NCBI RefSeq assembly: GCF_022213955.1
Contig: NZ_JAKNTW010000022.1
Coordinates: 1-64,000 of the forward strand
DNA from: Dolomitihabitans soli
GTDB lineage: Bacteria > Actinomycetota > Actinomycetes > Streptosporangiales > Streptosporangiaceae
DNA length: 64,000 nucleotides
Direction of reading: 5' to 3'
Shown: positions 44,312 through 53,330 of the stretch, piece by piece
Layout: the number at the start of each line of letters is the position of its first letter
Numbering within the stretch: the first letter of the stretch is position 1
Made by a program: the position numbers and the translations under genes
Notes under the pieces: generated by a model
The model's database searches: none
The model's input: only the letters and a program-made list of their open reading frames with translations
Told to the model about the DNA's origin: nothing

Positions 44312-46813
44312 GTGAGTGTGAGCCTCATCGAGCAGCTACCAGACGAGATCGACGCCGACCCCGATTCGATCTTCGACGCCTTCGTGGCGTGGAACACCGA
44401 GCGCGGGCTCACCCTCTATCCGCACCAGGAGGAGGCGCTGATCGAGGTCGTCTCGGGCAACAACGTGATCCTGTCCACGCCGACGGGGTCGGGCAAGAGC
44501 CTGGTGGCGGCGGGAGCTCATTTCACAGCGCTGACCAGGGACGTGCGCACGTTCTACAGCGCGCCGATCAAAGCGTTGGTGTCGGAGAAGTTCTTCGACC
44601 TGTGCGCCGTGTTCGGCACCGAGAACGTCGGCATGATGACCGGCGACGCCAGCGTCAACCCCGGCGCGCCCATCATCTGCTGCACGGCGGAGATCCTTGC
44701 CAACGTCGCGCTGCGCGACGGCGCGGCGGCCGACATCGGCCAGGTCGTGATGGACGAGTTCCACTTCTACGCCGAGCCCGACAGGGGCTGGGCCTGGCAG
44801 GTCCCGCTGCTGGAGCTGCCGAATGTGCAGTTCATCCTGATGTCGGCCACGCTCGGCGACGTCGCCATGTTCGAGGAGGACCTGACCCGGCGCACCGGCC
44901 GCCCCACCTCGGTCATCAAGAACGCCGAGCGGCCGGTGCCGCTGATCTACTCCTATCGGCTGACCCCCCTGCACGAGACCCTGGAGGAGATGCTCAGCAC
45001 CGGCCAGGCCCCCGTCTACGTGGTGCACTTCACCCAGGCCGCCGCCATGGAACGGGCCCAGGCGCTGATGAGCATCAACATGTCGACCAAGGCCGAGAAG
45101 GAAGCGATCTCGGCCATGATCGGCCACTTCCGGTTCACCACCAAGTTCGGCAAGGCCCTCTCCCGGCTGGTACGACACGGCATCGGAGTCCACCACGCGG
45201 GGATGCTGCCCAAGTACCGCCGCCTGGTGGAACGGCTGGCGCAGTCAGGGCTGCTGAAGGTCATCTGCGGCACCGACACGCTCGGCGTCGGGGTCAACGT
45301 GCCGATCCGCACGGTGCTGTTCACCGCCCTGTCGAAGTACGACGGCACCCGGGTGCGCAGGCTGCGGGCCAGGGAGTTCCACCAGATCGCCGGACGGGCC
45401 GGGCGGGCGGGCTTCGACACCATCGGCTACGTCGTCTGCCAGGCCCCCGACCACGTCGTGGAGAACGAGAAGGCGCTGGCCAAGATCGGCGACGACCCGA
45501 AGCGGCGGCGCGGCTACACGAGGAAGAAGCCGCCAGAGGGTTTCGTCGGCTGGAGCGAGGAGACCTTCGAGAAGCTGCAGACCGCCGAGCCCGAGCCGCT
45601 GAACTCCCGGTTCAAGGTGAGCAACGCGATGCTGCTCGCGGTGATCAACCGGCCGGGCGACTGCTTCGCCGCGATGAAGCACCTGCTCACCGACAACCAC
45701 GAGGACCGCAAGTGGCAGCGGCGGCACATCAGCCAGGCCATCGCGATCTACCGGTCGCTGCTCGCCGGCGGCGTGGTCCAGACGCTGCGCGAGCCCGACG
45801 ACCAGGGCCGGATGGCCCGCCTCACCATCGACCTGCAGGACGACTTCGCGCTCAACCAGGCGCTGTCCACCTTCGCGCTGGCGTCCTTCGAGCTGCTCGC
45901 CCAGGACAGCCCCGCCTACGCGCTCGACATGGTCTCGATCGTCGAGTCCATTCTCGACGATCCTCGCCAGATCCTGTCCGCGCAGCTCAACAAGGCGCGC
46001 GGCGAGGCGGTCGCGGAGATGAAGGCCGACGGGATCGAGTACGAGGAGCGGATGGAGCTGCTCGCCGAGGTCATGTATCCGATGCCGCTGGCCGACCTGC
46101 TGCTCGGCGCGTACGAGACGTACCGGCGCGGGCACCCGTGGGTGGGCGACTACACGGTGAGCCCCAAGTCGGTGATCCGCGACATGTACGAGCGCGCGAT
46201 GACCTTCACCGAGTACGTCGCGCACTATGACCTGGCCCGCTCCGAGGGCACCGTGCTGCGCTACCTGGCGGACGCCTACCGGACCCTGTCCCGGACCATC
46301 CCCGAGCACCTCAAGACCGAGGACCTGGTCGATCTGATCGAGTGGCTCGGCGAGCTGGTCCGCCAGGTCGACTCCAGCCTGATCGACGAGTGGGAGAAAC
46401 TGGCCAACCCCGAGGCGGCCCTGGCCGCCGAGCAGGAGATCGAGACCAAGCCGCGCCCGGTCACCGGCAATCCCCGCGCGTTCCGCGTGCTCGTGCGCAA
46501 CGCGATGTTCCGCATGGTGGAACTGGCCGCGCTGGAGCGCGAGGCGGCGCTGGCCGAGCTCGCGCCCGACGTCGACTGGGGGGCGGCCCTGGACGCCTAC
46601 TTCGAGGACCACGAGGAGATCCGCACCGACCCGGACGCCCGTGGCCCGGCCCTGCTCCGCATCCAGGAGGAGCAGGAGCTCTGGCGGGTCAGGCAGACCA
46701 TCCACGACCCCGCCGACGATCACGACTGGGGAATCGACGCCCAGGTCGATCTGGCCGCCTCCGACGAGGAGGGCCGCGCCGTACTCCATGTGACCGGCCT
46801 GAACCGCCTCTGA
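44312..46813 (+). CDS. Ski2-like DEAD/DEAH-box helicase with C-terminal DUF3516
   Basis: An 833-aa SF2 helicase. Motif I is STPTGSGKS (Lys62), Ia YSAPIKALVSEK, II MDEFHFY (DEFH variant), III MSAT, IV/V region KVICGTDTLGVGVNVPIRTV, and VI REFHQIAGRAGRAGFD. The C-terminal ~400 residues are helical and match the actinobacterial DUF3516 extension. HelY-like enzymes unwind RNA or DNA with ATP. GTG 44312 is used because it matches the usual N-terminus SLIEQLPDEID; an in-frame ATG at 44249 would add 21 unlikely residues and the RBS is weak for either. It is monocistronic and ends at a hairpin. A 14-bp repeat of the stop-codon region follows. Confidence 0.92.
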   Translation: MSVSLIEQLPDEIDADPDSIFDAFVAWNTERGLTLYPHQEEALIEVVSGNNVILSTPTGSGKSLVAAGAHFTALTRDVRTFYSAPIKALVSEKFFDLCAVFGTENVGMMTGDASVNPGAPIICCTAEILANVALRDGAAADIGQVVMDEFHFYAEPDRGWAWQVPLLELPNVQFILMSATLGDVAMFEEDLTRRTGRPTSVIKNAERPVPLIYSYRLTPLHETLEEMLSTGQAPVYVVHFTQAAAMERAQALMSINMSTKAEKEAISAMIGHFRFTTKFGKALSRLVRHGIGVHHAGMLPKYRRLVERLAQSGLLKVICGTDTLGVGVNVPIRTVLFTALSKYDGTRVRRLRAREFHQIAGRAGRAGFDTIGYVVCQAPDHVVENEKALAKIGDDPKRRRGYTRKKPPEGFVGWSEETFEKLQTAEPEPLNSRFKVSNAMLLAVINRPGDCFAAMKHLLTDNHEDRKWQRRHISQAIAIYRSLLAGGVVQTLREPDDQGRMARLTIDLQDDFALNQALSTFALASFELLAQDSPAYALDMVSIVESILDDPRQILSAQLNKARGEAVAEMKADGIEYEERMELLAEVMYPMPLADLLLGAYETYRRGHPWVGDYTVSPKSVIRDMYERAMTFTEYVAHYDLARSEGTVLRYLADAYRTLSRTIPEHLKTEDLVDLIEWLGELVRQVDSSLIDEWEKLANPEAALAAEQEIETKPRPVTGNPRAFRVLVRNAMFRMVELAALEREAALAELAPDVDWGAALDAYFEDHEEIRTDPDARGPALLRIQEEQELWRVRQTIHDPADDHDWGIDAQVDLAASDEEGRAVLHVTGLNRL

Positions 46814-46846
46814 CCGCCGGCCCAGTCAGACGCTGACCGCCGGCCC
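46810..46846 (+). repeat. 14-bp direct repeat spanning the helicase stop codon
   Basis: CTGACCGCCGGCCC occurs at 46810-46823 (containing the TGA stop) and again at 46833-46846. It may be a short example of the gene-tail duplication seen elsewhere in the window; chance is possible at this length. Confidence 0.5.
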
Positions 46847-46864
46847 GCCTCTGGGTGGGCCGGC
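46839..46864 (+). terminator. Helicase terminator hairpin
   Basis: GCCGGCCCGCC and GGTGGGCCGGC pair at 10 of 11 positions, with a G-T wobble at the other, around loop TCTG, starting 25 nt after the helicase stop. The remaining gap to 47060 contains no gene. Confidence 0.7.
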
Positions 46865-47060
46865 GGCGCGGCGCAGCAAGTGGGCGGAGTCGGGGCCGGG
46901 GCGGCGGGTAAGGATCAGCGGCCCGGATCACGGCATGGCTCGGCACCGACTCGTCCCGCCAGACGATCTCCTGTGTGGAGGACATCCGGCACCCTGGAGA
47001 GTTCATGATCTCAGGGGCGGGGATGGCGGAAACCGTCAGGCAAATCACCACTTATACCGC

Positions 47061-47066
47061 TATGGT
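47061..47066 (+). promoter_or_regulatory. -10 element of Ser/Thr kinase 2
   Basis: TATGGT lies 47 nt upstream of the kinase 2 start, exactly the distance of TAAGGT in the paralogous kinase 1 leader. Confidence 0.6.
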
Positions 47067-47107
47067 GCAGAAGATCCGCTCCCATCCGCCTCAGGAGTCA
47101 CCGCCCG

Positions 47108-48598
47108 ATGCCGCAAGCCGAACCACTACGCGCAGGTGACCCGGCGGGGGTAGGCCCGTACCGGTTCGTCGGGCGGCTGGGTGCTGGAGGTCAGGGCGTC
47201 GTCTACCTCGGGCAGGCTCCCGACGGGAGGCTGGTCGCGGTCAAGGTACTGCAAGACGGACTGGCCGGCGACGCGGGGTTCGCGAAGGAGATCGCCGCCG
47301 CACGCCGGGTCGAACCGTTCTGCATCGCCCAGGTGCTCGACGTCTCGGTGACAGGAAGGCCGTACATCGTCACCGAATACGTCGAGGGACCCTCGCTGCA
47401 GCAGGCGGGCCGGCACACCGGGGCGGACCTGCAAAGGCTCGCCGTCGCCACCGCGACGGCGCTGGCCGCGATCCACCAGGCCGGTGTGGTGCACCGGGAC
47501 TTCAAACCGGCGAACGTCCTGCTCGGCCCCGGTGGACCGCGCGTCATCGACTTCGGCATCGCCCGCACCACCGACGCCGCCGCCACGGTCACCAGCGCGG
47601 TCATCGGCACCCCCGCCTACATGGCTCCCGAGCAGCTCGGGGGGCAGCAGATCGGCCCGGCCGCCGACGTGTTCGCGTGGGCGTCGGTCATCGTGTTCGC
47701 GGCGACGGGCACGCCGCCCTTCGGCAACGACACCCTCCCCGCGATCATCAACCGCATCCTGAACAACGAGCCCCAACTCGGCGACCTGCCGGGGCAGGCG
47801 CTGCGCTCGATCGTGTACCGGTGTCTGGACAAGGACCCACTGCGGCGCCCGGCCATGCGGGACGTGCTCCTGCACCTCCTCGGCGGGCAGGAGCAGCAGC
47901 AGGCCACGGCGCCGGGGAGGGCGGCGGGACGGAGACGCGCCCCCTCCTCCGGTCGCGTCAACGTCCCGCTGGTCGCCGGAGGCGCCGTAGCGGGGGTGGT
48001 CGCCCTGGTCGCGGGCGTGGTGTGGCTCGTGCCCCAAACGGGACTCCTGGCCGCTCCGTCCGGCACGGCGACGAACTCCCCCGGGTCCGTCACCTCCGCC
48101 GAGGTCGCGACACCCCCTCCTCGGCGGACCAGAAAGCCTCCCAAGTCGACGCCGAAGCCGACCCGGAAGCCGACCCCGAAACCCACCCGGACACGGACTC
48201 AGGAGCCCGCGCCCACCCCGCGGCGCACGACCGAGCAGCCGACCCCCACTCCCGCCCGCACCACCAAGAAGCCCGCCACCAAGGGAACATTCAGAATCAT
48301 CTCGGCCGAGGTGCAGGGATGGCCGAAGACGGCGACCTCCGACTGCTACGACGAGTTTCTGGCTTTCGCCGCCACGGTGGAGGCGAACAAGCCCAGCCTG
48401 TCGTTCTCCTACGCGTGGGTCCTGGACGGGAAGAGAGTGGCTCGCGGAACGTCGGGCATCGCCGGCGACGGCTACACCGGCACCGTCCCCTCTCAGGGAC
48501 ACCTGCTGAAGCCCGGCAACCACACGGTGACCTTCCAGCTCACCTCGCCGGTCTCCAGTAGCAGGACGGTCAACTTCTCCGTCTGCCCCCTGGAGTGA
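47108..48598 (+). CDS. Ser/Thr protein kinase 2, membrane-anchored
   Basis: A 496-aa Hanks-type kinase, close paralogue of kinase 1. The first ~265 residues keep GRLGAGGQGVVY, Lys46, VVHRDFKPANVLL (Asp131), DFG Asp148 and GTPAYMAPEQ. One membrane helix (VPLVAGGAVAGVVALVAGVVWL, about 280-300) leads to a Thr/Pro/Lys/Arg-rich stalk and a ~90-aa external domain with two cysteines (ATSDCYDEFLAF ... VNFSVCPLE). The stalk and external domain have diverged from kinase 1 much more than the catalytic domain, pointing to different ligands. RBS and leader match kinase 1. Confidence 0.93.
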   Translation: MPQAEPLRAGDPAGVGPYRFVGRLGAGGQGVVYLGQAPDGRLVAVKVLQDGLAGDAGFAKEIAAARRVEPFCIAQVLDVSVTGRPYIVTEYVEGPSLQQAGRHTGADLQRLAVATATALAAIHQAGVVHRDFKPANVLLGPGGPRVIDFGIARTTDAAATVTSAVIGTPAYMAPEQLGGQQIGPAADVFAWASVIVFAATGTPPFGNDTLPAIINRILNNEPQLGDLPGQALRSIVYRCLDKDPLRRPAMRDVLLHLLGGQEQQQATAPGRAAGRRRAPSSGRVNVPLVAGGAVAGVVALVAGVVWLVPQTGLLAAPSGTATNSPGSVTSAEVATPPPRRTRKPPKSTPKPTRKPTPKPTRTRTQEPAPTPRRTTEQPTPTPARTTKKPATKGTFRIISAEVQGWPKTATSDCYDEFLAFAATVEANKPSLSFSYAWVLDGKRVARGTSGIAGDGYTGTVPSQGHLLKPGNHTVTFQLTSPVSSSRTVNFSVCPLE

Positions 48599-48600
48599 CG

Positions 48601-48680
48601 ATGACCACGCCACCCGGGACCAGCCCTCCCATGTCGGCCCCTACCGGATCGTCCGCACACGTCGGCCCTCGCCGAGGGCG
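48601..48680 (+). pseudogene. Possible kinase N-terminal fragment
   Basis: Just after kinase 2 one frame reads DQPSHVGPYRIVRTRR, resembling the VGPYRxV start that precedes the glycine loop of Hanks-type kinases, then loses similarity. It could be debris of a third kinase. The match is short and the rest of the 130-bp gap shows nothing. Confidence 0.35.
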
Positions 48681-48728
48681 CGACACGCGGCTCCCGCAGT
48701 ACACGGCGGCCGGCCCCGCGAGGACCGG

Positions 48729-49013
48729 CTATCGCGCGTCGCCGGGCCGCCGGTAGCTGGCGCCGTCCCTGGTCCGCGCCAGCAGGCCCGCCTCGACCAG
48801 GTAGCGGCGCAGCGCCGAGTAGTCCTCGTGCACCGTGAGCAGCGCCTCGTTGACCTCACGTTCGTCGTAGACCCGGTCTCGCGCGAACATCGTCTCCGCG
48901 AGGTGCACGAGCAACTGCTCACGACGGGCCGCCCTGCGTGGGATCGTCGTCAGCCGCCCCTTGGAGAACAGCGCGGCCACCTCCCGCGAACCGCCGGATC
49001 GATCATCAGCCAT
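48729..49013 (-). CDS. DUF2087 domain protein
   Basis: A 94-aa protein matching DUF2087, a small winged-helix-like domain: FSKGRLTTIPRRAARREQLLVHLAE, VYDEREVNEALLTVHEDYSALRRYLVEAGLLART and the terminal aromatic GASYRR. The domain often ends bacterial transcription regulators and may bind nucleic acid. ATG 49013 is used because upstream sequence lacks family similarity. It lies downstream of the AraC gene on the same strand, separated by the 32-bp repeats. Confidence 0.85.
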   Translation of the reverse strand: MADDRSGGSREVAALFSKGRLTTIPRRAARREQLLVHLAETMFARDRVYDEREVNEALLTVHEDYSALRRYLVEAGLLARTRDGASYRRPGDAR

Positions 49014-49073
49014 GGCCGGAAGCCTCCCAGCCGCCCGGGGCACCGCGCAACGCATATTCACGGGCCGCCCTTT

Positions 49074-49169
49074 CCTTCTTGGCTCGGTCACACCTTCGGG
49101 TCCGGCCTTCTTGGCTCGGTCACACCTTCGGGTCCGGCCTTCTTGGCTCGGTCACACCTTCGGGTCCGG
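49074..49169 (-). repeat. 32-bp x3 perfect tandem repeat of an AraC gene 3' end
   Basis: Three identical 32-bp units (49074-49105, 49106-49137, 49138-49169). On the minus strand each begins with codons for PDPKV and a TGA stop. The rightmost unit is the real gene end; two extra copies follow downstream of the stop with no spacers. Confidence 0.95.
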
Positions 49170-50045
49170 TCGGCGCAGCCGCGCGCGGTACTCCCTGGGC
49201 GGCAGGCCGTACTCCTGGCTGAAGGCCCGGCTGAAGTGGAACGGGCTGGCGAAGCCCGAGGCGGAGGCGACCTGGCCGACGTCCATGTCGGTCACCTCCA
49301 GCAACCGCGCCGCGTGCCGTACTCTCGCCTCCCGTACGGCGCGCATGGGGGTGCGGCGGGTCTGCAGGGCGAAGAGGTGCGCGAAGCGGGACGGCGACAG
49401 AGCGACGGAACGCGCCAGCGACGCCACGGTGTGCGGCGCGTCGGGCTCGGCGGCGATGAGCGCCTCGGCGTGCCGGATGCGGGGATCGCCCGCCTCGGCG
49501 GGCCCGGACGCGGCGGTGGCCAGCAGCAGCACCTCCTCCAGGGCGCCGAGCACCAGTTCGCGGGCCCCCGAGGTGGCGGCGACGGCCGGCCGGTCAGGAC
49601 TCGTCGACGGCTCGGGCGGCACCCCGTGACCGCTCCACTTGGCGTCCGCGTTCGCCCTGCGGAACACCCGGCCGATCCGGTCACCGGCGGCGGGCGGCAC
49701 CCCGGGGACCAGATGGCAGCGGGCGGTCGTGGCGTACGGGCCGAGCCAGGAGAGCCAGGCGGGACGCGGCTGGAAGTGCGCCCACCAGAACCGCCACCGG
49801 GTCGCATCCGGCGCGATCCGGTACGCGTGCGCGGCGCGGGAGCCGAGTACCACCAGGTCGCCGGGACCGGTGATGAAGGCCCGCTCCCCCTGCTCGACCC
49901 GCCCCGCCCCCGCCTCGGTCCACAGCAGCAGCCAGCTCGGCGCGCCTCCCGCCCGGCGCACCGCGTACCCGGGTGTCCGGTCGAAGTGACCGACGATCAC
50001 CAGTTCAGCAGCAGGAACGGACATGTACTCAGCCGTCGCAGACAT
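49152..50045 (-). CDS. AraC family transcriptional regulator
   Basis: A 297-aa AraC/XylS regulator. The N-terminal ~130 residues form a cupin sensor (SWLLLWTEAGAGRVEQGERAF ... GDLVVLGSRAAHAYRI). The C-terminal pair of HTHs includes HTVASLARSVALSPSRFAHLF and VGQVASASGFASPFHFSRAFSQEYG, followed by PPREYRARL. ATG 50045 has a GGGGAAGG very close upstream; ATG 50024 is an alternative start. It is divergent from the PhyH dioxygenase with only 54 bp between, so it most likely regulates that gene. The last codons are triplicated in 32-bp repeats. Confidence 0.92.
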   Translation of the reverse strand: MSATAEYMSVPAAELVIVGHFDRTPGYAVRRAGGAPSWLLLWTEAGAGRVEQGERAFITGPGDLVVLGSRAAHAYRIAPDATRWRFWWAHFQPRPAWLSWLGPYATTARCHLVPGVPPAAGDRIGRVFRRANADAKWSGHGVPPEPSTSPDRPAVAATSGARELVLGALEEVLLLATAASGPAEAGDPRIRHAEALIAAEPDAPHTVASLARSVALSPSRFAHLFALQTRRTPMRAVREARVRHAARLLEVTDMDVGQVASASGFASPFHFSRAFSQEYGLPPREYRARLRRPDPKV

Positions 50046-50099
50046 ACCTTCCCCCGATCACGTTCCCTAGCGTGAAGGAAACCGAGTCAGGGAGAGAGT

Positions 50100-50903
50100 A
50101 TGCACACCGTCGAGGTGCAGGGATTCGACGTCCACGCCTTCCATGAGGACGGCTTCGCGATCGTGCGCGGCCTGTTCGGCGACGGGGAGGTGGCCACGTT
50201 GCGGGAGGAGTTCATGGCCCTGCACGCGGCCGGTCCGATACCAGGCCATTTCACTCCCCAGCCGCAGGAGCCCGGCACGCCGTACGACGTGCTGCGTGAC
50301 TATCCGCGGGTCATGCACCCGCACCAGGTGAACGAGACCGCCCTGCGCTACCTGCTGGACGCCAGGCTGGGCGCGGTCGTCGCCCGAATCCTCGGTGAGG
50401 AGCCGGTGGCGGCCCAGAGCATGTTCTACTTCAAGCCGCCGGGGGCACGCGGGCAGGCGCTCCACCAGGACAACTTCTACCTGCGGGTCGAGCCGGGCAC
50501 CTGTGTGGCGGCGTGGATCGCGCTGGACGAGGTCGATCGGGCCAACGGCGGCCTGGAGGTGGTCCCCGGCACCCATCTGATGGATCTGTTCTGCCCCGAG
50601 GACGCCGATCCCGAGCTGTACTTCACCCGGGAGTACGTCCCGCCGCCGCCCGGCCTGGACCGGGTGCCCGTCGACATGGCCGCCGGAGACGTGCTGTTCT
50701 TCAACGGCAGCCTGGTGCACGGTTCGGAGCCGAACACCACGTCCGACCGGTTCAGGCGCAGCTACATCTGCCACTACGCCGCCCGCTCCACCACCCGTAT
50801 CTCCTCCTACTACCCGACCCTGACCATGGCCGGCGAGAAGATCCACTTCGAGCCGGCCGTCGGCGGCGGCCCCTGCGGCACCGAGGCCGTCGGCCCGCAC
50901 TGA
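50100..50903 (+). CDS. Phytanoyl-CoA dioxygenase family (PhyH) Fe(II)/2OG oxygenase
   Basis: A 267-aa PhyH-family oxygenase that uses Fe(II), 2-oxoglutarate and oxygen. The iron ligands are visible: His122 and Asp124 in GQALHQDNFYLRVEPG and His207 in FFNGSLVHGSEPN. The following Arg in SDRFRRSY is placed to bind 2-oxoglutarate. AIVRGLFGDGEVATLREEF is the family's N-terminal helix. ATG 50100 follows GGGAGAG. It is divergent from the AraC gene. The specific substrate (hydroxylation of an acyl, amino acid or sugar compound) is unknown. It ends at a strong hairpin. Confidence 0.93.
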   Translation: MHTVEVQGFDVHAFHEDGFAIVRGLFGDGEVATLREEFMALHAAGPIPGHFTPQPQEPGTPYDVLRDYPRVMHPHQVNETALRYLLDARLGAVVARILGEEPVAAQSMFYFKPPGARGQALHQDNFYLRVEPGTCVAAWIALDEVDRANGGLEVVPGTHLMDLFCPEDADPELYFTREYVPPPPGLDRVPVDMAAGDVLFFNGSLVHGSEPNTTSDRFRRSYICHYAARSTTRISSYYPTLTMAGEKIHFEPAVGGGPCGTEAVGPH

Positions 50904-50913
50904 ACCCCGGTCT

Positions 50914-50957
50914 GTCGGCCGCCGCGAGGACCAACGGAGACGAGCGCGGCGGCCGAC
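50914..50957 (+). terminator. PhyH terminator hairpin
   Basis: GTCGGCCGCCGCG (50914-50926) pairs perfectly with CGCGGCGGCCGAC (50945-50957), starting 11 nt after the PhyH stop. The remaining stretch to 51200 is a gene-free leader, AT-rich around 51095-51160, that presumably holds the promoter of the following operon. Confidence 0.8.
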
Positions 50958-51200
50958 ACGACGTGTGCGGCGACTCGTCCAGGTCTGACGTCTCCATCAC
51001 GATCAGCTCACCTCCCCAAGGTCGGACGCCGCCAGCAGGCGGGAGAAGCGGCCGGCCGATTTGCGCGCGAAAATCAGGGAAAAACGCCCCTGCCGAGATA
51101 ATTGATATCGATGCGGTGGAAATCTTTACGCACAGTCAAATTGAAAATAACCTGGTCGCCGGGGTCATCGCGTTTCGTCGATCGGGGGGTTCAGCGTCCT

Positions 51201-53330
51201 ATGGCTCATCCGTCGCCCACGCCGTCTCCGCATGCTCCGCAGACCAGCGAGTTGCAATCATCGGCCACCGCCACGCCCACCCCCGGCCCGCAGTCGTCCC
51301 CCACCCCGCAGCCCACCGACCCGCTCCCAGCGCCTACATCCACGCCTTCGCCGCACCCTCAACCGACCACTCCCCCGCCCCGGGGAGTAAACGGTGAATA
51401 TTCGGGGATCAACCCCGCGTTGATGGACGACTTCGAGCGGGGGCTCGGCCGGGCAGAGGACACACTCGGCCAAAACGAGCCACAGATCCGCCGCACCTTG
51501 GAGAAACTCGACTTGGACACCTCGGGGCTGGGGGTCTTACGGGAAGTACAAAGCTGGATCAGGACCAGCCGTCCCGACCTGCGACGCCGCAACGAAACAA
51601 TCCGCACAGAACAGACCGAATGGGGCAGCTCTCCCAATTCACCCGGCGGCCTGGCCGCCTTCGACGAGGCGCTGTACGGCAAAGCCGCCCACGATCCCGA
51701 TCTCTATGCCGCGATCGTCCAGGTGACCAAAGCCGCCGAAAGCGGCGATGTCGACCCCAAGACGCTCAAGGAACTGGAGAAGCGCGCCGGAGACGCGACC
51801 TTCGCCGCCGCGATGATGGCCGCGATGGGCGCGACGAAGTTCCGCAAGGTGATGGCCGGGACCGTCCAGGACCGAGTAAACGACAAGGACCCGAAGGTGG
51901 AGCGACTGCAGGCCGCCCTCGGCAAGACACTCGGAACAGCCAGCCCTCGGCTGAGCAACGCCTGGCGCGACGAGTTGACCGCTGACATCGGCCTCTCCTG
52001 GCGGGAAGCCCACGCGGTCACCCTGGCACTCGGCCACGGCACCTTCGCCGGCGGCTTCTTGCTGGGGACGGCCAAGAAAATGGACTCGTGGTATCGCCAG
52101 ATGGCCAAGCCCATCGCCGTGGAACCAGGTGTCGCCAGAGACCTCATGAAGGCCCTCAGCCGTGACCCCTCAGCGGCACAGGACTTCTTCGCCGGTGACG
52201 ACACCGCGATGAAGTACTACCTGGCCGAAGGACGCATGGCCGATGACGGCAAGGCACTCGGCGGAGTCCTGGAGGCCGTCATGCTCACCTTCCGCGACCG
52301 CGACGGCTCACCGGAGAACCCATCACGCGGCTACCTGTCAGCCAAGCTGGCCTCAGAGTTCATCCACCTGGAAGCCGGACGCATCGAGAAGGGCTACCCT
52401 TCGGAATCATTTGTGCATCCCGGAAGCACCGGCCGAATCTTGGCGGGTTACATCAGCGATATCAACCGCGTTGCTCAAAGAGGTCGAAACATTGCTGCGC
52501 CCGGAGTCGAGGGAACCGACAATCCCAGCGTTCCTGGGCAGGAGACTTGGGGGGCCCAGTTCAACAAGAAGGAGCTGCGTCAGGTGATGAGGGAAGCGTT
52601 CGCTAATTCCAAGGCATTCGCTCCCGTATTGGCAGCTCAGACGGCATTCACCGGCCGACTTCTCGATCACGGCGCCGCCCAGATGGCCACCGGACGTGGC
52701 GACGACGCCCTCATTAACAATGGGCAACAGATCGGGGCCGGGTTCGGGATTATCACCGATGCAGCGGAGCTGGCCAATATCGAGGAAGGCAAAGCGTTGG
52801 ATGAAACACATGAGCGCAACATGAAGCTCCTTATGGCTGCGGCCAACACCGTGCTCGCCTTCCCACAAAAAGGAGGATGGCCGATTGGCGCTGGCGTCTT
52901 GGGAGCCTGGACGGGCGTGATCGAAGACAGCGCCAAGGGCGACGCGGAGATCAAGGCCCGCAGCGACGCCAATGCCGCCGTCGACCAGAGCCGGAGCCTT
53001 GTACACGACCTCACTGCCCAGGCCATGCTCAAACACGGCCTGTTCGGCTCGGCCGATCTTCCCTCAAAAACCCACCCCTGGGCCTCGCTGGAAGGTCTGG
53101 AAAAGGGAGACGACCCCCGCGACAATCCCAACAACTTCCTCAAGGATGGTCGGACGTTGATGACCATGGACGAAATGATCGACAAGACGGCGACCAACAG
53201 CACCGACAAGTTCCGGCGGCTCGAGGCCTACGAGCGTTGGCTTTATGAGGGACCGTCGGGAAAACCCTGGCGGAACGTGGAGGGGCCCATGGGACAGGGA
53301 TTTTCCGACGCCTTCGGCCAGTACGGATAA
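51201..53330 (+). CDS. Large helical protein, possible type VII secretion cargo
   Basis: A 709-aa protein. Residues 1-65 are a Pro/Thr/Ser-rich tract; the rest is alpha-helical and Ala-rich. A segment AVEPGVARDLMKALSRDPSA, AQDFFAGDDTAMKYYLAEGR and GGVLEAVMLTFRDRDGSPEN resembles a conserved block in large WXG-associated actinobacterial proteins. A hydrophobic stretch (VLAFPQKGGWPIGAGVLGAWTG) lies near residue 560. There is no signal peptide and no recognisable toxin domain. ATG 51201 follows GGGGGGT. TAATG overlap couples it to a lipoprotein gene, and a WXG-like gene follows. Codon use is less GC-rich than neighbours. Function unknown. Confidence 0.75.
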   Translation: MAHPSPTPSPHAPQTSELQSSATATPTPGPQSSPTPQPTDPLPAPTSTPSPHPQPTTPPPRGVNGEYSGINPALMDDFERGLGRAEDTLGQNEPQIRRTLEKLDLDTSGLGVLREVQSWIRTSRPDLRRRNETIRTEQTEWGSSPNSPGGLAAFDEALYGKAAHDPDLYAAIVQVTKAAESGDVDPKTLKELEKRAGDATFAAAMMAAMGATKFRKVMAGTVQDRVNDKDPKVERLQAALGKTLGTASPRLSNAWRDELTADIGLSWREAHAVTLALGHGTFAGGFLLGTAKKMDSWYRQMAKPIAVEPGVARDLMKALSRDPSAAQDFFAGDDTAMKYYLAEGRMADDGKALGGVLEAVMLTFRDRDGSPENPSRGYLSAKLASEFIHLEAGRIEKGYPSESFVHPGSTGRILAGYISDINRVAQRGRNIAAPGVEGTDNPSVPGQETWGAQFNKKELRQVMREAFANSKAFAPVLAAQTAFTGRLLDHGAAQMATGRGDDALINNGQQIGAGFGIITDAAELANIEEGKALDETHERNMKLLMAAANTVLAFPQKGGWPIGAGVLGAWTGVIEDSAKGDAEIKARSDANAAVDQSRSLVHDLTAQAMLKHGLFGSADLPSKTHPWASLEGLEKGDDPRDNPNNFLKDGRTLMTMDEMIDKTATNSTDKFRRLEAYERWLYEGPSGKPWRNVEGPMGQGFSDAFGQYG

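Noticed and set aside
49074-49169. Possible mini CRISPR array
   Set aside because: The three 32-bp units are directly adjacent without spacers and include the AraC stop codon; no cas genes are present.
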